Virus record (IMG/VR): IMGVR_UViG_3300035156_000156
Coordinates: 1 to 64,000 of that record
From: a virus
Direction: 5' to 3' (one strand)
Length of the DNA: 64,000 bases
Below are positions 14,981 to 23,856 of the stretch, one piece after another. The notes beneath the pieces are model-generated. The model was not told where the DNA came from, made no database searches, and was given only the letters and a program-made list of their open reading frames with translations. The translations under genes and the position numbers were made by a program. Every line of letters begins with the position of its first letter. Within the stretch, counting starts at the first letter, position 1.

Positions 14981-16463
14981 ACTAGAACGGGTCCGCGCCA
15001 ACGCCGACGAAATCAGGGCCAAGTGCAAGAGCCTAGCCGCCTTCGTGCAGGAGGCGTGGCGGGTGCTGGAACCCGAAACGCCCTACATTCACAACTGGCA
15101 CGTGGACGCGATCTGCGAACACCTTGAGGCGATCACGTGGGGCCGGATGAAGCCCCGCCTGATCGTCAACATTTCGCCGGGTTCGTCCAAGTCGCTGATC
15201 ATATCCGTGATGTGGCAGGCATGGATGTGGGGGCCGTGCGGCTTCGCCTCGCGCCGCTTCCTGTCCACGTCGTTCGCGCAGGATAACGTCACGCGCGACA
15301 CCCGGAAAACGCGCGATCTGATCCAATCCGATTGGTTTCAGGCCCTGTGGCCCATGCCGCTGGTGCGAGCCGGCGAAACCAGCTTCGCCAACGAACAGAC
15401 CGGCAGCCGCGAAGGTGTGTCGTTCGCGTCGCTGATGGGTAAGCGCGGCGACGTGCTGACGATCGATGACCCCCATTCGCTGGACGGCGCAGAGTCCGAG
15501 GCCGATCGAACCAAGGCCGTGCGGCGCTTCCTTGAAGGCGGCAAGTCGCGCGTCAACGATCGGCAGAAGTCGGCCATCGTGATCGTGATGCAGCGCATTC
15601 ACACCGACGATCTGACCGGCGCGGTACTGGCCGAGGACATCGGTTACGAACACCTGCTGATCCCGATGGAATACGAAGCGGCGGCCACCAAGGTCACGTC
15701 GATCGGCTGGCGCGACCCGCGCACGATCGAGGGCGAGTTGATGGACCCCAAGCGGTTCACCGCCAGCGACGCCGACGACGAGAAGAAGCAAGCCTATTCG
15801 TGGAACGGCCAGTACCAGCAGCGCCCGGCCCCGCGCGAAGGCAACCTGTTCATGGTCGATCGCATCAAGACGATTGCCGCGTCGCCGGGCGGCGGCACCG
15901 TGGTACGCGGTTGGGATTTGGCCGGCACGAAGCGCAAGAAGTCGGCCTACACCGTCGGCCTAAAGCTGCGCCGGGTGCCGGGCATGCTGGTGATCGAGGA
16001 CGTGAAGCGGCTGCGCGGCACGCCCATGGAAGTGAAGCAAGCCGTGCTTGATTGCGCGATCGATGACGGCATGGCGTGCAAGCAGTCGCTGCCGAAAGAC
16101 CCCGGACAGGCCGGCGTTGCGCAGAAGGACGATTACGCCGAATTCCTTGCCGGCCACAACTTCCGGTTCAGCGCGGAAACCGGCGACAAGGAGACTCGAG
16201 CGCAGGGCATCGCCAGCCAAGTCGAAGCCGAAGTCGTGGTGATGGTTAAGGCATCGTGGAACGCCGCCCTTATCGATGAAATGCGCACCTTCCCCAACAG
16301 CATGTTCAAGGATCAGGTGGACGCTCTATCGCGCGCCTATGGCGAACTGATCGTGAAGAAGTCGGCCGACGAAAACGCCGCGCCCGAGATTGTCGAAGTG
16401 GACGCACCGCTGCGCGCGCAGGCTGTGATCGATCAGGATGGCGATCCTTGGTCTGGGCTGTGA
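14859..16463 (+). CDS. Terminase large subunit
   Basis: A 534-residue packaging motor. The ATPase half has a variant Walker A (SPGSSKS, about residues 106-112) and Walker B with catalytic acid (LTIDD, 200-204). The nuclease half has an RNase H-like start (VRGWDLAGTKRK) and a late FKDQVDALSRAYGEL motif. It pumps DNA into the prohead and cuts the concatemer. The start used overlaps the small subunit by 122 bp; an in-frame ATG at 14907 is an alternative. A 9-bp inverted repeat covers its stop codon. Confidence 0.92.
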   Translation: MNSLQSLNPSLAQSLPMAALASTAAIRSALEQVKAERARRELERVRANADEIRAKCKSLAAFVQEAWRVLEPETPYIHNWHVDAICEHLEAITWGRMKPRLIVNISPGSSKSLIISVMWQAWMWGPCGFASRRFLSTSFAQDNVTRDTRKTRDLIQSDWFQALWPMPLVRAGETSFANEQTGSREGVSFASLMGKRGDVLTIDDPHSLDGAESEADRTKAVRRFLEGGKSRVNDRQKSAIVIVMQRIHTDDLTGAVLAEDIGYEHLLIPMEYEAAATKVTSIGWRDPRTIEGELMDPKRFTASDADDEKKQAYSWNGQYQQRPAPREGNLFMVDRIKTIAASPGGGTVVRGWDLAGTKRKKSAYTVGLKLRRVPGMLVIEDVKRLRGTPMEVKQAVLDCAIDDGMACKQSLPKDPGQAGVAQKDDYAEFLAGHNFRFSAETGDKETRAQGIASQVEAEVVVMVKASWNAALIDEMRTFPNSMFKDQVDALSRAYGELIVKKSADENAAPEIVEVDAPLRAQAVIDQDGDPWSGL

Positions 16464-16483
16464 TCTGCGCGCGCGATCACAGC
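16457..16483. other. Perfect inverted repeat at the terminase stop
   Basis: GCTGTGATC and GATCACAGC form a perfect 9-bp stem around a 9-base GC-rich loop, overlapping the terminase stop codon. No T-run follows, so it may be an RNA processing or partial terminator structure rather than a classical terminator. Confidence 0.45.
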
Positions 16484-16567
16484 TAACGATAAACCTCGAT
16501 CAGTCAGCTATTCCCGAACCGGCCACTTCCCGTTATGCAGGCGGCTCCACACCAAGGGGTGCCACCT

Positions 16568-16735
16568 ATGAAATCGACCGTTGGGCTAGTCTTCGCTCTT
16601 GCCGTATCCGTTGGCGTCATCGCCTGCACCGAGGATCGCCCAGCGCCGGGCAGCACGCCGCCGTCGGAACAGCCGACTACGGGCGGTCCTTGCGGCGACG
16701 GCTCCTACCCCCGCGGCGACGAGAAGTGCCGCTGA
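16568..16735 (+). CDS. Small lipoprotein
   Basis: A 55-residue protein with a Lys start, a hydrophobic signal segment and a lipobox-like VIAC at about residues 17-20, followed by a Pro/Gly-rich acidic tail that holds two further Cys residues. It should be exported and lipidated, then anchored to a membrane. The ATG at 16568 has AAGGGG upstream. Phage lipoproteins can block superinfection or serve as spanin parts; its place far from the lysis genes favours the first idea, but this is inference. Confidence 0.6.
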   Translation: MKSTVGLVFALAVSVGVIACTEDRPAPGSTPPSEQPTTGGPCGDGSYPRGDEKCR

Positions 16736-16772
16736 CGATTGACCGCCGCATGGGCCTGCGGCACACCCCGAT

Positions 16773-16846
16773 CGCGCGGTAGATCAGTCGGGTAGATCGT
16801 TCGGTTCATCGCCGAAAGGCCATCGGTTCAAATCCGATCTGCGCAA
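16773..16846 (+). tRNA. Initiator-like tRNA-Met (anticodon CAU)
   Basis: A full cloverleaf can be drawn: acceptor CGCGCGG/CTGCGCA, D arm GATC-9-GATC, anticodon stem TTCGG/CCGAA with loop TTCATCG (anticodon CAT at 16807-16809), variable AGGCC, T arm ATCGG-TTCAAAT-CCGAT. Two hallmarks of bacterial initiator tRNA are present: the unpaired C1-A72 end and an A11-T24 pair in the D stem; two of the three G-C anticodon-stem pairs are in the initiator order. Departures are C at position 37, G at 38, C29-G41, and ACGA rather than ACCA at the 3' end, so CCA would have to be added. Confidence 0.75.
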
Positions 16847-16904
16847 CGAAATACCAAGAGGGCGACCCGCCCTAGCCGTGAACGATAGTAGCGGCGGAAG
16901 GGTA

Positions 16905-16938
16905 GGCGGGCGGCATTCCTCACGGGGTGCCGCCCGCC
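16905..16938. other. Strong GC hairpin before the fibre gene
   Basis: GGCGGGCGGC and GCCGCCCGCC form a perfect 10-bp stem with a 14-base loop between the tRNA and the fibre gene. There is no T-run. It may end the tRNA transcript, aid tRNA 3' processing or stabilise the fibre mRNA. Confidence 0.45.
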
Positions 16939-17001
16939 GTCTATCCCGTCGAACCGTTCCGCAGTATGCAGGGCCAAACCTTGCCAGCATCGGAGCGCGT
17001 C

Positions 17002-20000
17002 ATGGCCACGAAAACCGACATCAAATCCTTTTGGTTCTACCCGCCCACCCGTTGGTCGGCAGTCGATGCCATGTTCCGCCAGTTGCTGACCGCGGCCGGC
17101 CTGATGGGCGAATACCGCCGAGTCGATCAGTTCTTCTTTTCAGGCCCCGCCCGCTGGGCCGCCGTTGACGATATGCTGCTGGCGCTGTTCGCCCACCCCA
17201 CCGCGCCGAACGATGGCTACCGCAGCATTCGTGCGCCGCAGATTCCCGCATCGACCCGCTGGCCGATGTTCGACACCATGATGGACACGCTTTACACGGC
17301 TTTCGAACCCGACGGCGATGTGCCGCCGCGGTGGGTGTCACTTCCACGCATCGGCGGCAGGCCCGTGGTCGGTTTTGCGCCGCAACTTGTCGATGGTGTC
17401 GTAGAAGACGGCACGATCACGAACCGCGCCCTGTTGCTTGCCGGAACCGCGGTCGCGCTGAACTACGTGCCGCAGCCGGCTGATGAAGGGTCCTATCTTC
17501 AATACCGCAACACCGCGGCCAGCCCCGGCGGCAAGGTGACAACGCGCACCAGCGCCAAGGATTACATCGAGCGAGCCACAGGCACGCCCACGCCTTCGCC
17601 AACGCCCGTTCCGACAATCATTCTGACCACGCTGTCACTGTCCGGTGCGTTGCAGATCGGGGTAGCCACATCGGGCACGATCATCGGGGCGACCGCTGGA
17701 TCGATTATCACCGGCAACATTCCGGGCATCACGATCAACACCCTGAACCGTACCTATTCGGGCACCCCGACCGGCACCGAAGCAACGATCACCGACGGTC
17801 TAAGGGAAACGCTGCTAGGCGCGTCCAACTCGGGCCGACTTTCGACTATAGTTGTGGCCGCGGCTGCTGTTGTTGCCCCGACGTTGAACGCGCTGTCTCT
17901 GTCCAGCACCTCGGGCATTGTCGGAACGGCCAAGACCATCACCATTCTGGGCGCAACCGGCGGTTCGGTTATCTCGGGCACGGTGCCCGATGGCATGACA
18001 CTGAACAGCGGCGCGCGCACGATCACCGGCACGCCGACGCAGGATGGAACATTCAGCTTCAACCTTATTGAGACGCTGGCCGGCGCTACCAACTCGGGGC
18101 GCAGCAGCACCGTGTCGGTTGTCATTGATGCCGCTTCCGTGCCGGGACAGGTCGCAAGCAGCACCTTCACCGGCAAGAGCTTCGCGCCGTTCAACACGAC
18201 CAGCATCGTGCAGTCGTTCGAATGGGACCACAACACCAACAACGGCAACACGTTCGTCGTCATGCTCCTGCGGACTGACAACGCCCAACTGTATCCGCCA
18301 GCCGGGAACGCGATCCAATTGCGGATCGGCGTTACTAGCTTCACGCTCGGAAAGTACACCGACGGCGTTGCTGGCACGACCAACATCGGATCGGTCACAT
18401 ACTCCCCCGTTGTGGCAAACGGCGACCACTTGATTGCCAAGATAAACGCCGACCGCACGCTTACCATTACTCGGGTCAGCGACAGCGCAGTCATCGCCAC
18501 CGTCAACACCGAAAACATGGACCTTTATTTCTCCGCGCAGTTTGCTTCGGCGGGCAAGTATGTGTCGATGCACGGCGATGTCAGCGGCACGGCACTGAAC
18601 GTCGGCCTGACCAATATGCGCGCTAAGGGCTACGTGCCGATTGCGACGATCGCCGACGTGCCCGTTGGCGCGTCGAGCGACGTTCGCAGTGGCAAGGTGT
18701 TCGACGCTTACCCAACCGGCAGTGCGGCGCAGTCGTTCGACTTCAATTGGAATAGCGGGGGTACGTTCCGCGTATTCTTCAATCGAACCGATACTAGCAC
18801 CGCCTACCCCCCGACCGATGGCATTTGCGCTCTGATCAGGCCGGCATCGCTATCGATCGGCACGTGGGTCAACGGGGCGGAAACTACGCGAATCAGCAAT
18901 CGCGCATATCTCGCCGCCCCGCCTGCTGGCACGGCCTGCAACATTTCCCGAAATGCAGACGGTTCGATCGTTCTTGTTCGCAAGGACACCGGGGCCGATG
19001 TAGTGCGCATCCCGGCGTCCGAGACGGCAAGTTTCGTTCTTCCATACACCGGGCAGTATTTGTCGATGTACGGCAACGGCGGGGCCAGTACCTACCTCGA
19101 CAGCCCGCTCGCGAACATGAAAGCTGGCCCGATCGCGGTGCCGGTGACTGTGAACAGCATCATTTTGGACAGCGCCTATCGCCCAACCATCGACATCAAT
19201 TACACCGGCGTCGGCATTACCGGCTACAATGTGCAGCTAATGAACGGGACCGCCGACGTCGGGCCTAAGCAACCGGCGACCGTCACGGTAGCGGGCGCGG
19301 CTCATCTGGTTCTTACCCCATCGACCACGTTCACGGCGGCGCAGTTTGCGGCCAATGTGAAGGCTCGAATCTATCCGGTGATCAACGGGACCGAGAGCCA
19401 GCAATATCAAGACACGCCGTTGGTCACGATGCCGGCAGGACCGCTTGCCCCCCCGATCGCGGGCCTAAACCGCGCAGCCTATTCTAGCTCGTATTTCAAT
19501 GAGCTTATCCTGTCGCGTGACCGTGGAATGCAGGCGGCGGTTAGGACACCTGCCCTCGCCAACTATATTCCTCCGTCAAGCCTTAGCCCGACTGCATCGA
19601 ACAATGTAAACAGTGGGCCGATCATCGCCTCGGACAGCGGCATGACCCAAGACGGTTCGTTTACCACCATTGTTGGCGGCAGCAGCTTCCTTGTTCAGAT
19701 GCCGTGGCGCTGGGATACCGGCACGTACCAGCTAGGCAACAAAGACGCCGCGTGGCCGAGCGGCTTGACCGTTTCGATGAACAATTCCGCGGGGGCGTCT
19801 TTCGATGGAACAACGAAGCAGTTGACCATTACGCAGGAATCGCCGGCGGTTGGTATCACCTTCACCGTCGGCGGAACAATGCCTGCGGGCGGCTTCCGGT
19901 TGAGTTGCAAGAAGGTCGGTGATCCCACGCCGAACCTCAAATATGCGGACATTGCCAAGACAACAATGGCTTGGCTTGGCGCTAAGGTTGTCCGCTACAT

Positions 20001-21303
20001 GGACCAGCAGAACACCAACGGGGAGTTCGCAATCCGCAATAGCATTTCGGATTTCTACACCGGGCCAACTGGCATGGGTCCGGTTAGCTTCGATACCATC
20101 ATTGACGAAAGCAACGGGTTCGGCACCGATCCTTGGGTCTGCATCGGCTGGAATTGGTCTGTGGCCGCCATCAAGGCCGTGGTCGCGAAGTTTTACGGCG
20201 CAGGCGGGCTTGCCGCGGGGCGGCGCGCATACTTCGAACTGTCCAACGAGGTATGGAATAACGCCTTTTGGATCGCCGCTTGGGCCGCAATGGAAGGCGT
20301 CGCCAAGGGGTATCGCTCGAATGGTGTAAATGCCCTCGCTCCGCTGCAAGTCGCGGCGATCACCGGCCTGACCGATGAAAGCGGGAACATCGACGGGTTC
20401 ACAGGCATCCCATCGGTCTCATACGCGCAGGGCAAATACGTTTACATCAAGAGCCTAAACGGCGTCGGCATGCTGGTGTTGCAGGCCAATCGCGCGATCA
20501 CGGCAAACTCGTCAGCCGACGCAGTCGCGGGAACGACGAACGCTGCATGGACGGTTATCGCGAACAACTTTGATTGCAACGAAGCAAAGAAGTTCGTTTT
20601 TTCCGACAGGGCAAAGCAGACGATTGTGGCCATCAATGAACAGATGGATGAAATGGGCATTGCCCGCGATCGGGCTGTGCGTGTTGTGGCGTGGTCCACC
20701 GGCTCTGGCATTTCGTCCTATCAGCAAATCCTTAGCTGGGGAGGGTTGGGTGCATTGCACGATGCCTTTGCCACCGCACCCTACTTTGGTGGCGGTCAAG
20801 CCGGATACGATCTTGGGTCATATAGCGACAACCGTACAGGTTGGGGTGCTGCGCAGAAGAACCTTGTCGCTACGGATGTTCCAGCATTCAAAGCCGCGTA
20901 TCTTGCTATCGCTACCGAAGCTATCGACGCAATCATTGACCAAAGCGCCGCCAGCAAAGCGGCAATGGATATTTGGATGCAGGCCACCTTTGCCCGCCGC
21001 CCCCGGTGGATATGCTACGAAGCGGGCCATCATTGGGTCCAGCGTGGCTCTTGGCCTGCCGCGATCACCACGACCTTCTTCCCGCTTATCTACAAGAGCG
21101 CCGAACACGGGGCGCTTTATGAATACTACATCAACCGCTGGAATACTAAGTGCGGCGATCTGATGTGCATGTACGATCAGGGCGGTATCAAAGTCGCGAA
21201 CGACAATAACAACTGGACGATCATGGATCACGACAAGGACTATACTCGCCCGAACGCGCTGGCGTTGCACAACGTCAACGGCGGATCGAACGTCACGGGA
21301 TAG
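17002..21303 (+). CDS. Large tail fibre / surface protein with glycosidase-like domain
   Basis: A 1,433-residue modular protein. The first ~110 residues hold three short repeats of the form RW-x2-(V/F)D-x-M-x3-L. A Thr/Pro linker follows, then two Ig-like repeats with the GTP-T / NSGR-ST signature (about 205-375), two beta-rich lectin-like repeats (about 385-690), a linker, and a C-terminal alpha/beta domain with ELSNEVWN, typical of the acid/base Glu of clan-A glycosidases. It may bind and cleave host surface glycan. The start at 17002 has GGAG 7 bp upstream; a longer reading from 16927 runs through the hairpin. Its position between terminase and portal is unusual, and parts have a lower GC content than neighbouring structural genes. 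Confidence 0.75.
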   Translation: MATKTDIKSFWFYPPTRWSAVDAMFRQLLTAAGLMGEYRRVDQFFFSGPARWAAVDDMLLALFAHPTAPNDGYRSIRAPQIPASTRWPMFDTMMDTLYTAFEPDGDVPPRWVSLPRIGGRPVVGFAPQLVDGVVEDGTITNRALLLAGTAVALNYVPQPADEGSYLQYRNTAASPGGKVTTRTSAKDYIERATGTPTPSPTPVPTIILTTLSLSGALQIGVATSGTIIGATAGSIITGNIPGITINTLNRTYSGTPTGTEATITDGLRETLLGASNSGRLSTIVVAAAAVVAPTLNALSLSSTSGIVGTAKTITILGATGGSVISGTVPDGMTLNSGARTITGTPTQDGTFSFNLIETLAGATNSGRSSTVSVVIDAASVPGQVASSTFTGKSFAPFNTTSIVQSFEWDHNTNNGNTFVVMLLRTDNAQLYPPAGNAIQLRIGVTSFTLGKYTDGVAGTTNIGSVTYSPVVANGDHLIAKINADRTLTITRVSDSAVIATVNTENMDLYFSAQFASAGKYVSMHGDVSGTALNVGLTNMRAKGYVPIATIADVPVGASSDVRSGKVFDAYPTGSAAQSFDFNWNSGGTFRVFFNRTDTSTAYPPTDGICALIRPASLSIGTWVNGAETTRISNRAYLAAPPAGTACNISRNADGSIVLVRKDTGADVVRIPASETASFVLPYTGQYLSMYGNGGASTYLDSPLANMKAGPIAVPVTVNSIILDSAYRPTIDINYTGVGITGYNVQLMNGTADVGPKQPATVTVAGAAHLVLTPSTTFTAAQFAANVKARIYPVINGTESQQYQDTPLVTMPAGPLAPPIAGLNRAAYSSSYFNELILSRDRGMQAAVRTPALANYIPPSSLSPTASNNVNSGPIIASDSGMTQDGSFTTIVGGSSFLVQMPWRWDTGTYQLGNKDAAWPSGLTVSMNNSAGASFDGTTKQLTITQESPAVGITFTVGGTMPAGGFRLSCKKVGDPTPNLKYADIAKTTMAWLGAKVVRYMDQQNTNGEFAIRNSISDFYTGPTGMGPVSFDTIIDESNGFGTDPWVCIGWNWSVAAIKAVVAKFYGAGGLAAGRRAYFELSNEVWNNAFWIAAWAAMEGVAKGYRSNGVNALAPLQVAAITGLTDESGNIDGFTGIPSVSYAQGKYVYIKSLNGVGMLVLQANRAITANSSADAVAGTTNAAWTVIANNFDCNEAKKFVFSDRAKQTIVAINEQMDEMGIARDRAVRVVAWSTGSGISSYQQILSWGGLGALHDAFATAPYFGGGQAGYDLGSYSDNRTGWGAAQKNLVATDVPAFKAAYLAIATEAIDAIIDQSAASKAAMDIWMQATFARRPRWICYEAGHHWVQRGSWPAAITTTFFPLIYKSAEHGALYEYYINRWNTKCGDLMCMYDQGGIKVANDNNNWTIMDHDKDYTRPNALALHNVNGGSNVTG

Positions 21304-21368
21304 TCGGGGCCACATAGACCGGAGCCGCCAGCCGTGCGATATGCCCTGCATCGGATAGGGAGCGCGCG

Positions 21369-22913
21369 GTGGCCAGTCGGTTTGGGCAAATGTTCAGCAG
21401 CGTGCTGGGCAGCAACGGTGGGGGCGAGGTCGCAAAGGCCGTCGCCCCCACTGCCACGTTGGGCAGCAGCGCCGGCCCGGTCGATGGTATCGGGCAGACG
21501 TTCGGCGGCGAGGATAGCCCATTCGTCAACCTGATGGGGCCAGAACGCTATGCGGTGTTCGAAACCAACGTGCGCGACTTCTCGATCATCGCGGCCGGGG
21601 TGCGCCGCTTCCTCAATCTGATCGCATCGGCCGAGTGGACCGTGAACCCGCCGGATGGCCTGAACGCCAACGAAGCGCCGATCGCGCAAGGCTACGCCGA
21701 CGCCGCCTATGATATGCTGTTCGGCATGACCACCAGTTGGTCCACCGTGGTGCGCAAGGCGGCGCTGTTCCGCTTCGTCGGCTTCGTCATCATGGAATGG
21801 ACCGCCAAGCGGCTGCCGGATGGCACGATCGGCCTAAAAGACATCGAAATGCGCCCACAGCGTTCGATCGTCCGGTGGGTGCGCGATGGCGGCGGCACGG
21901 TCGAAGCCGTGGTGCAGCAGGTGCCGGGTCGCGCCGAGGTGACGATACCGATAGGGAAGTGCGTCTACGCGGTGGACAACACCCTGACCGAACACCCGGA
22001 AGGGCAGGGCCTGTTTCACCATCTGGCCAAGTCGGCGCACCGGCTGCAACAGTTCCTCGATCTGGAAAAGATTGGATTCGAGACTGACCTAAAGGGCATT
22101 CCGGTCGCGCGCGGCCCGCTGGGCGAGTTGCAGGCTGCGGTCAATGCCAAGCCGGAAGGCCCGGAACGGGTGGAGGCCGAGGCCAAGCGGCTGCGCATGA
22201 TCCAACCGCTGCGCGACTTCGTTGAAAAGCACGTGCGGTCGAAGAAGTCGGGCATGCTGCTACCGTCCGACACGTTCAAGGAGGTGGACGCCGACGGCAA
22301 GACCAAGCCGTCGTCGGTGCCGAAGTGGGCCGTGGAACTGCTGACGGGCGACGCTAGCAGCTTCGCCGAAATGGCCGCCGCGATCACCCGCATGAACCAC
22401 GATATGGCGCGCGTGTTGGGCCAAGAGGATCTGATGCTGGGCGAGAACGGCGGCGGATCGCTGGCGCTGGGCAAGTCGAAAACCGGCACGTTCTATGTCA
22501 CCGTCACGTCCACGCTGTCGGAACTGGTGGAAGTGTTCGACCGCGACATCATGGCCCCGATCGCCGAGTTGAACGGGTGGCCTGATGAGTTGCGCCCACA
22601 GCTTGCCGTCAGCCGCGTCGGTGATCAGGACATCGCCGAACTGACGCAGGCCCTGAACGATATGGCGTCGGCCGGCGCTGTGCTGGCCCTGGACGATCCC
22701 GCCATCAACGAGGTGCGCGATATGCTCGGGCTTTCGCACGCGCCGGAAATGGACCCCGCCGATGCGTCGCTGAACGCGCGTCGCAAGGAACCCGACGTGA
22801 TCGATGATGAGGTGCCAGACCCGGAAGCCGACGAGCCGCTGGCGGGCGGGGCCACGGTCAACAAGTCGCGGTGGACCAAGTCGCGCCGGGCGCGCCGTCG
22901 GAGGGCCAAGTAA
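21369..22913 (+). CDS. Portal protein (DUF935-like)
   Basis: A 514-residue protein matching the Mu gp29/DUF935 portal type: an N-terminal GPERYAVFETNVRDFSIIAAGVRRFLN segment, a central wing, and GDASSFAEMAAAITRMNHDMARVLGQEDLMLGENGGGSLA, typical of portal helices. The C-terminus is very basic. Twelve copies would form the portal ring. GTG start with GGGAG upstream. The family position (portal, then minor head protein, then XkdF protease) supports the call. Confidence 0.85.
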   Translation: MASRFGQMFSSVLGSNGGGEVAKAVAPTATLGSSAGPVDGIGQTFGGEDSPFVNLMGPERYAVFETNVRDFSIIAAGVRRFLNLIASAEWTVNPPDGLNANEAPIAQGYADAAYDMLFGMTTSWSTVVRKAALFRFVGFVIMEWTAKRLPDGTIGLKDIEMRPQRSIVRWVRDGGGTVEAVVQQVPGRAEVTIPIGKCVYAVDNTLTEHPEGQGLFHHLAKSAHRLQQFLDLEKIGFETDLKGIPVARGPLGELQAAVNAKPEGPERVEAEAKRLRMIQPLRDFVEKHVRSKKSGMLLPSDTFKEVDADGKTKPSSVPKWAVELLTGDASSFAEMAAAITRMNHDMARVLGQEDLMLGENGGGSLALGKSKTGTFYVTVTSTLSELVEVFDRDIMAPIAELNGWPDELRPQLAVSRVGDQDIAELTQALNDMASAGAVLALDDPAINEVRDMLGLSHAPEMDPADASLNARRKEPDVIDDEVPDPEADEPLAGGATVNKSRWTKSRRARRRRAK

Positions 22914-23461
22914 TGGTGATGATCGCAATCGGGGATTACTCCTTCCCGGCGTACGCCGACGTTGCGTTCGCCGATCAGGTGATGGCCGGCGACGTGCTGC
23001 GCGCCGCGCCGTGGGCGACCCGCAACGAAGAAGCCAAGGCGCGCGGCCTCGTCAGCGCGGCGCGCATCATGCGCGTGCTGCCGTGGTGCAACGGCCTTCC
23101 GTCCACCACCGAAAACATCGACCCGATCGTGGCCGAGGTGAACGCGCTGCTGGCCGCTGACGTGCTGACCCGGCCCAGCCTCGTCGCGCCCACGCCCTCG
23201 GTCGGCGGCATCAAATCGGCCAAGGCCGGCAGCGCCGAGGTGGAGTTCTTCGAAACCGGCAAGGTGGTCGCGACCGTGCTGCCGATTCCGCAGCCGCTGT
23301 GGGACTATCTGCTGGCCGTCGGCCTGCTGTGCCCCGGCACGGTCCTCAAGCCCGGCGAGGACACCAACGCCGAGCCGTACGTCAGCGGCATCAACGCCGG
23401 GTGCGAGTTCCGCCCGCTGGGCGGCCGGTTCGAATGCGACCCGTGGACGGACTTCGACTGA
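22913..23461 (+). CDS. DnaT-like head-tail adaptor protein
   Basis: A 182-residue protein with the opening GDYSFPAYADVAFADQV and a repeated Ala-rich helix (residues 25-55), which resembles phage proteins grouped under a DnaT-like domain that occur beside portal or capsid genes. A head-completion role is inferred from position. The ATG overlaps the TAA of the portal gene. Confidence 0.5.
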   Translation: MVMIAIGDYSFPAYADVAFADQVMAGDVLRAAPWATRNEEAKARGLVSAARIMRVLPWCNGLPSTTENIDPIVAEVNALLAADVLTRPSLVAPTPSVGGIKSAKAGSAEVEFFETGKVVATVLPIPQPLWDYLLAVGLLCPGTVLKPGEDTNAEPYVSGINAGCEFRPLGGRFECDPWTDFD

Positions 23462-23853
23462 TGGGCAACGTGCTATTCGGCGTGGACATCGCCGCGATCA
23501 TCGCCGGGGCCATGGGCGACAGCCTGATGGACGTGCTGATCACCAAGAAGGTGCGCGGCGAGCGCGTGCCGGGCAACCTGTCGGCCGGGCGGCCCGTCAG
23601 CGATGTGCCATTCGCCTGCGCAGGGTTCTGGGACGATAACGCCGACGTGCCGGTGGGCGTCGAACTGGCGATCACCGATCGCATCGCCACCCTGATCGGT
23701 GACACGATCCCGGCCGGCGGCATCCCGGTGCAGGGCGATAGCATCACGATCGAGGGAATCACCGCCACCGTTACCCGCCCAATCGGCCGCGATCCTGCTG
23801 CTGCGGTCTACACGTATCTGTGCAGCGACAGCACCGGCCCCGATGGGGTCTAG
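23461..23853 (+). CDS. Putative head-tail connector component
   Basis: A 130-residue beta-rich protein. Features are an N-terminal helix, a basic GERVPGNLSAG segment and a regular beta pattern with GDSITIEGITATVTRPIG, reminiscent of head-tail joining proteins. Role by position only. It starts at the stop of the previous gene. Confidence 0.45.
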   Translation: MGNVLFGVDIAAIIAGAMGDSLMDVLITKKVRGERVPGNLSAGRPVSDVPFACAGFWDDNADVPVGVELAITDRIATLIGDTIPAGGIPVQGDSITIEGITATVTRPIGRDPAAAVYTYLCSDSTGPDGV

Positions 23854-23856
23854 GGC

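Noticed and set aside
16773-16846. The tRNA as an attachment site for integration
   Set aside because: No integrase gene or flanking att-like direct repeat is seen, and the element is a complete cloverleaf rather than a tRNA 3' end.
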